Shown piece by piece: positions 11,508-13,970 of a stretch of 13,970 nucleotides of DNA. The translations under genes and the position numbers were made by a program. Position 1 is the first letter of the stretch. Each line of letters opens with the position of its first letter. The notes below the pieces were generated by a model. It was given only the letters and a program-made list of their open reading frames with translations. It had not been told where the DNA came from and searched no databases. This DNA is from an uncultured Clostridia bacterium. GTDB taxonomy: Bacteria; Bacillota; Clostridia; Peptostreptococcales; Anaerovoracaceae. The stretch lies in contig CALBZG010000068.1 in NCBI GenBank assembly GCA_937889655.1, positions 1 through 13,970 of the forward strand, written 5' to 3'.

Positions 11508-13970
11508 TCAGCCGGAAAGACGGCTTGGATCATGGTTTTGAAGCCGGCCGGCGGCAGCTTTTCCGATTTCGACGAAGATCAGCAACACGAAGGCGAAACC
11601 AATCAACAGCAGAAGATCGGCAGGAGCCAGAAATACAATACCAAGAAGCTCCCGCAACCCCGGGATCAGAAACGCGATCAATATGGTCAGCAGACCGGCG
11701 GCGACGGCCCAAATCAGCGGCTTGTTGGAGCGAAGGCTGTTCATCCGCCAAATCGGCAGTTTCATGCTCCGGTAAGCGAAAATATAGACCATGGAATTGA
11801 TGGCCAGGCTGGCGAAAACGAAGCTCCTGCCTTCGGTGGCGCTTCCGTGGATTTCATAGATATGATGAAACATGTACAGAGAAAACACCGCGCTGGATAT
11901 ACTGATGACACAGATCAGGACCACCGCCAGCTTCGTGAGGATCGGGTCTTTGAGAGGCCTTGGCTTTTCGTCCATGATGCCGGCCTCTTTCGGCTCAAAA
12001 CCGAGAACGATGTCGGACGGTCCGTCGCAGATCAGATGGATCCAAAGGATCTGTGCCACCAGCAGAGGAGTCGGCCAGTTGAGGATCATCGCGACGAATA
12101 TCGTCAACACCTCTGCAAAGGAATTGGAAAGCATATAGGAGACGGACTTGCGGACGTTCGAAAAAATAACTCGTCCTTCTTCTATAGCGGCGACAATCGT
12201 GCTGAAATGGTTGTCTAATAGGATCAGGTCTGCGGTTTCCTTGGCAACATCAGAGGCTGTCCCGACTACAACGCCGATATCCGCCCTTTTCAGCGCCGGT
12301 GCGTCATTGACGCCGTCGCCGATCATGGCTGTGATTTCACCGTTCTTTTGAAGAGCTTCCACGATACGGTATTTATCATTGGGCCGGATCCTGGCAAAGA
12401 CTGTTGTTTTCTTTACTCGTTCCTGAAGCTCCTCATCGCTCATGCCGATCAAGTCGGTTCCTTCCAGGGTGATGCTGTCCTGCTCCGGGATGCCGATATT
12501 TTCTGCGATCCTTTCCGCTGTGCGACGGTAGTCTCCGGTGATCATTTTAATTTTGATGCCTGCATGGCGGGCTGCGGCAACGGATTCGACGACATCTCCT
12601 CTTATGGGATCATCGATCCCTAGTAGTCCGGCCCAGGTATAGCCGGTCCGGTCCTCCAGGGTGCCGGATACCCGATAAGCGACGCCTAAAAGACGAAGGC
12701 CCTCATCTGCCCAGTCGTCGATCTGCTCGATCAATTTTTTCTGCACATTGTCGTCCATTGCGCACATCTTCATGACGATTTCCGGCGCGCCCTTGAGGAA
12801 GAAGTCGTGGGAACGATCCAAACCGACTGCATCGATATCCGTCACCTCGGTGATCATATATTTTGTCTCGCTTGTGAACAGCTCTTCCGACAGCCGCTTC
12901 GAACGGCTGATCAGGACCTGCGGGTCACTTCCAAGATGCTTCTCCGCGTGCTGCCATAATGCGATATCCACAGGGCCCTCCAGATTGTTGCATAAGACCA
13001 TGGCATCGAATGCCCGACTCTCATCGACCAAATCGGTTCGGCTCACTCTCATCAGGCCTTCCGTCAGAGTGCCGGTTTTATCGGTGCATATGACGGTGAC
13101 AGAGCCCAACGTCTCCACCGCCTGCAGTTTCTTCACAAGGCCTTTGCGATTCAAGATCTTGCGCATACCCAGCACGAGGATAACGGTCACGGTAATCAGC
13201 AAGCCCTCAGGAACCGCCGCCACCGCAAGGATGATAGCGGTTCGGAGCATATCCATCAGCTCCCTCCCCATAACCAGCCCTGCAATCAGAATGATCCCGG
13301 TGAAACCGATGACCAGAATGGTCAATAGCTTGCTGAAGGCTTTAAGCCTGATTTGAAATGGCGTATCCGCCTCTTCATGCTTCTCCAGGCTGGCGGCTAT
13401 CCGGCCCAGCTCTGTTTGCGTGCCGGTCCTATGGATGAGCATGATGCCTCTTCCGGTCACCACAGTGGTGCCCATATAGAGTATAAGGGATTTATCGGCA
13501 GGCAACTCTAAAGGCTGCCGGAGTATGCTCTCAGCGCTGACGGCCTGCTTGCTCACCGGTTCGCTCTCCCCGGTGAGGATCGCCTCATCCACGGAAAGCC
13601 TTGCCGCTTCCAGCAGAACCCCATCACCGGGAACCTTTTCCCCGGCGTTCAAAATGACCAGATCCCCCGGAACCAGTTCCCAGACCTGCACTTCAATCCT
13701 TCTGCCGTCGCGGATGGCAGTTGTCATGGGCTGCAGGAATCCTTTCAAAGAGACATAGGTCCGCTGGGCCTTATATTCCTGAGCAAAGCCCATGATGACA
13801 TCGATGATGACCACAGCCAGGATGATGCCGGCATCGCTGTATTCGCCCAAAATCAACGACAAAATCGCCGCAGCCAGGATGATGCTGACCAGCGGACTTT
13901 TGACTTGATCCAGCAGTATCCCCCAAACAGAAACCGCTTTTTCTTCCGGAAGCCGATTCTCTCCGTATTC
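11508..13970 (-). CDS. P2-type cation-transporting ATPase (partial, N-terminus off the right edge)
   Basis: About 820 residues are visible and the frame is open to the edge; the first ones (EYGENRLPEEKA) resemble the usual N-terminal domain, so probably fewer than 60 residues are missing. Motifs in order: TGES (133-136) in the actuator, PEGL in membrane helix 4, DKTGTLT with phosphorylated Asp297, and GDGVND (551-556). Six C-terminal helices follow, as in calcium-type pumps. Binding positions in helix 5 (Asn616, Glu620) and Asp649 in helix 6 agree with SERCA, but the SERCA Asn796 and Thr799 positions are His645 and Cys648. The substrate is likely a divalent cation such as calcium or manganese, though this site is unusual. 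It converges on the AraC-type regulator with no clear terminator between them. Confidence 0.93.
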   Translation of the reverse strand, partial: EYGENRLPEEKAVSVWGILLDQVKSPLVSIILAAAILSLILGEYSDAGIILAVVIIDVIMGFAQEYKAQRTYVSLKGFLQPMTTAIRDGRRIEVQVWELVPGDLVILNAGEKVPGDGVLLEAARLSVDEAILTGESEPVSKQAVSAESILRQPLELPADKSLILYMGTTVVTGRGIMLIHRTGTQTELGRIAASLEKHEEADTPFQIRLKAFSKLLTILVIGFTGIILIAGLVMGRELMDMLRTAIILAVAAVPEGLLITVTVILVLGMRKILNRKGLVKKLQAVETLGSVTVICTDKTGTLTEGLMRVSRTDLVDESRAFDAMVLCNNLEGPVDIALWQHAEKHLGSDPQVLISRSKRLSEELFTSETKYMITEVTDIDAVGLDRSHDFFLKGAPEIVMKMCAMDDNVQKKLIEQIDDWADEGLRLLGVAYRVSGTLEDRTGYTWAGLLGIDDPIRGDVVESVAAARHAGIKIKMITGDYRRTAERIAENIGIPEQDSITLEGTDLIGMSDEELQERVKKTTVFARIRPNDKYRIVEALQKNGEITAMIGDGVNDAPALKRADIGVVVGTASDVAKETADLILLDNHFSTIVAAIEEGRVIFSNVRKSVSYMLSNSFAEVLTIFVAMILNWPTPLLVAQILWIHLICDGPSDIVLGFEPKEAGIMDEKPRPLKDPILTKLAVVLICVISISSAVFSLYMFHHIYEIHGSATEGRSFVFASLAINSMVYIFAYRSMKLPIWRMNSLRSNKPLIWAVAAGLLTILIAFLIPGLRELLGIVFLAPADLLLLIGFAFVLLIFVEIGKAAAGRLQNHDPSRLSG

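Noticed and set aside
11493..12218. A 241-codon plus-strand frame
   Set aside because: It is antisense to the conserved C-terminal membrane part of the P-type ATPase and is polar and low in complexity.

Overview
The window looks like the chromosome of an anaerobic Gram-positive bacterium of the Clostridia type. It has strong GGAGG ribosome binding sites a few bases before most starts, two sigma-A promoters matching TTGACA-N17-TATAAT exactly, a lipoprotein signal on the solute-binding protein, and a set of molybdenum-enzyme genes that I associate with Clostridia and sulfate reducers. I cannot name the genus.

Left third (1-4329, minus strand): one operon reading modA, modB, modC, an xdhC-family gene, and a fusion of a MocA-like nucleotidyltransferase to a histidine phosphatase that runs off the left edge. 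Genes overlap or nearly touch. Together they import molybdate and supply factors for maturing and inserting the cofactor of a molybdenum hydroxylase. The hydroxylase itself is not in view. A divergent gene (4597-5118, plus) encodes an excisionase-type helix-turn-helix joined to a molybdate-binding MOP/TOBE module. That module resembles the C-terminal domain missing from this short ModC. The intergenic region has back-to-back promoters sharing one -35 region, plus several perfect inverted repeats.

Centre (5203-9223, minus strand): a five-gene operon encoding a cysteine-rich radical SAM protein (TrsS-like), a SAM-dependent methyltransferase (TrsM-like), a C-GCAxxG-C-C protein, a short PaaK-like adenylate-forming ligase without the usual C-terminal domain, and a DUF3830 protein. 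From memory these match families named after Desulfovibrio locus tags near DVU_1551-DVU_1557, which lie close to a molybdenum hydroxylase. The biochemical role is, to my knowledge, undescribed. The operon has a perfect promoter and a long structured leader in which a P1-like stem and an intrinsic terminator compete for the same bases, which is riboswitch architecture. I could not assign it to a known class.

Right third: a YczE-type membrane protein (9735-10382, plus) behind its own short leader with a terminator-like hairpin; an AraC-type regulator with a GyrI-like effector domain (10482-11456, plus); and, convergent to these, a P2-type cation ATPase (minus) running off the right edge. These look unrelated to the molybdenum genes. 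I saw no tRNA, rRNA, CRISPR array or insertion sequence.

Stretches without genes are 4330-4596 and 9224-9734; both are filled with the regulatory elements listed. Apart from a short palindrome (10429-10445) and a small tandem repeat (11473-11502), I see nothing notable between the right-hand genes.
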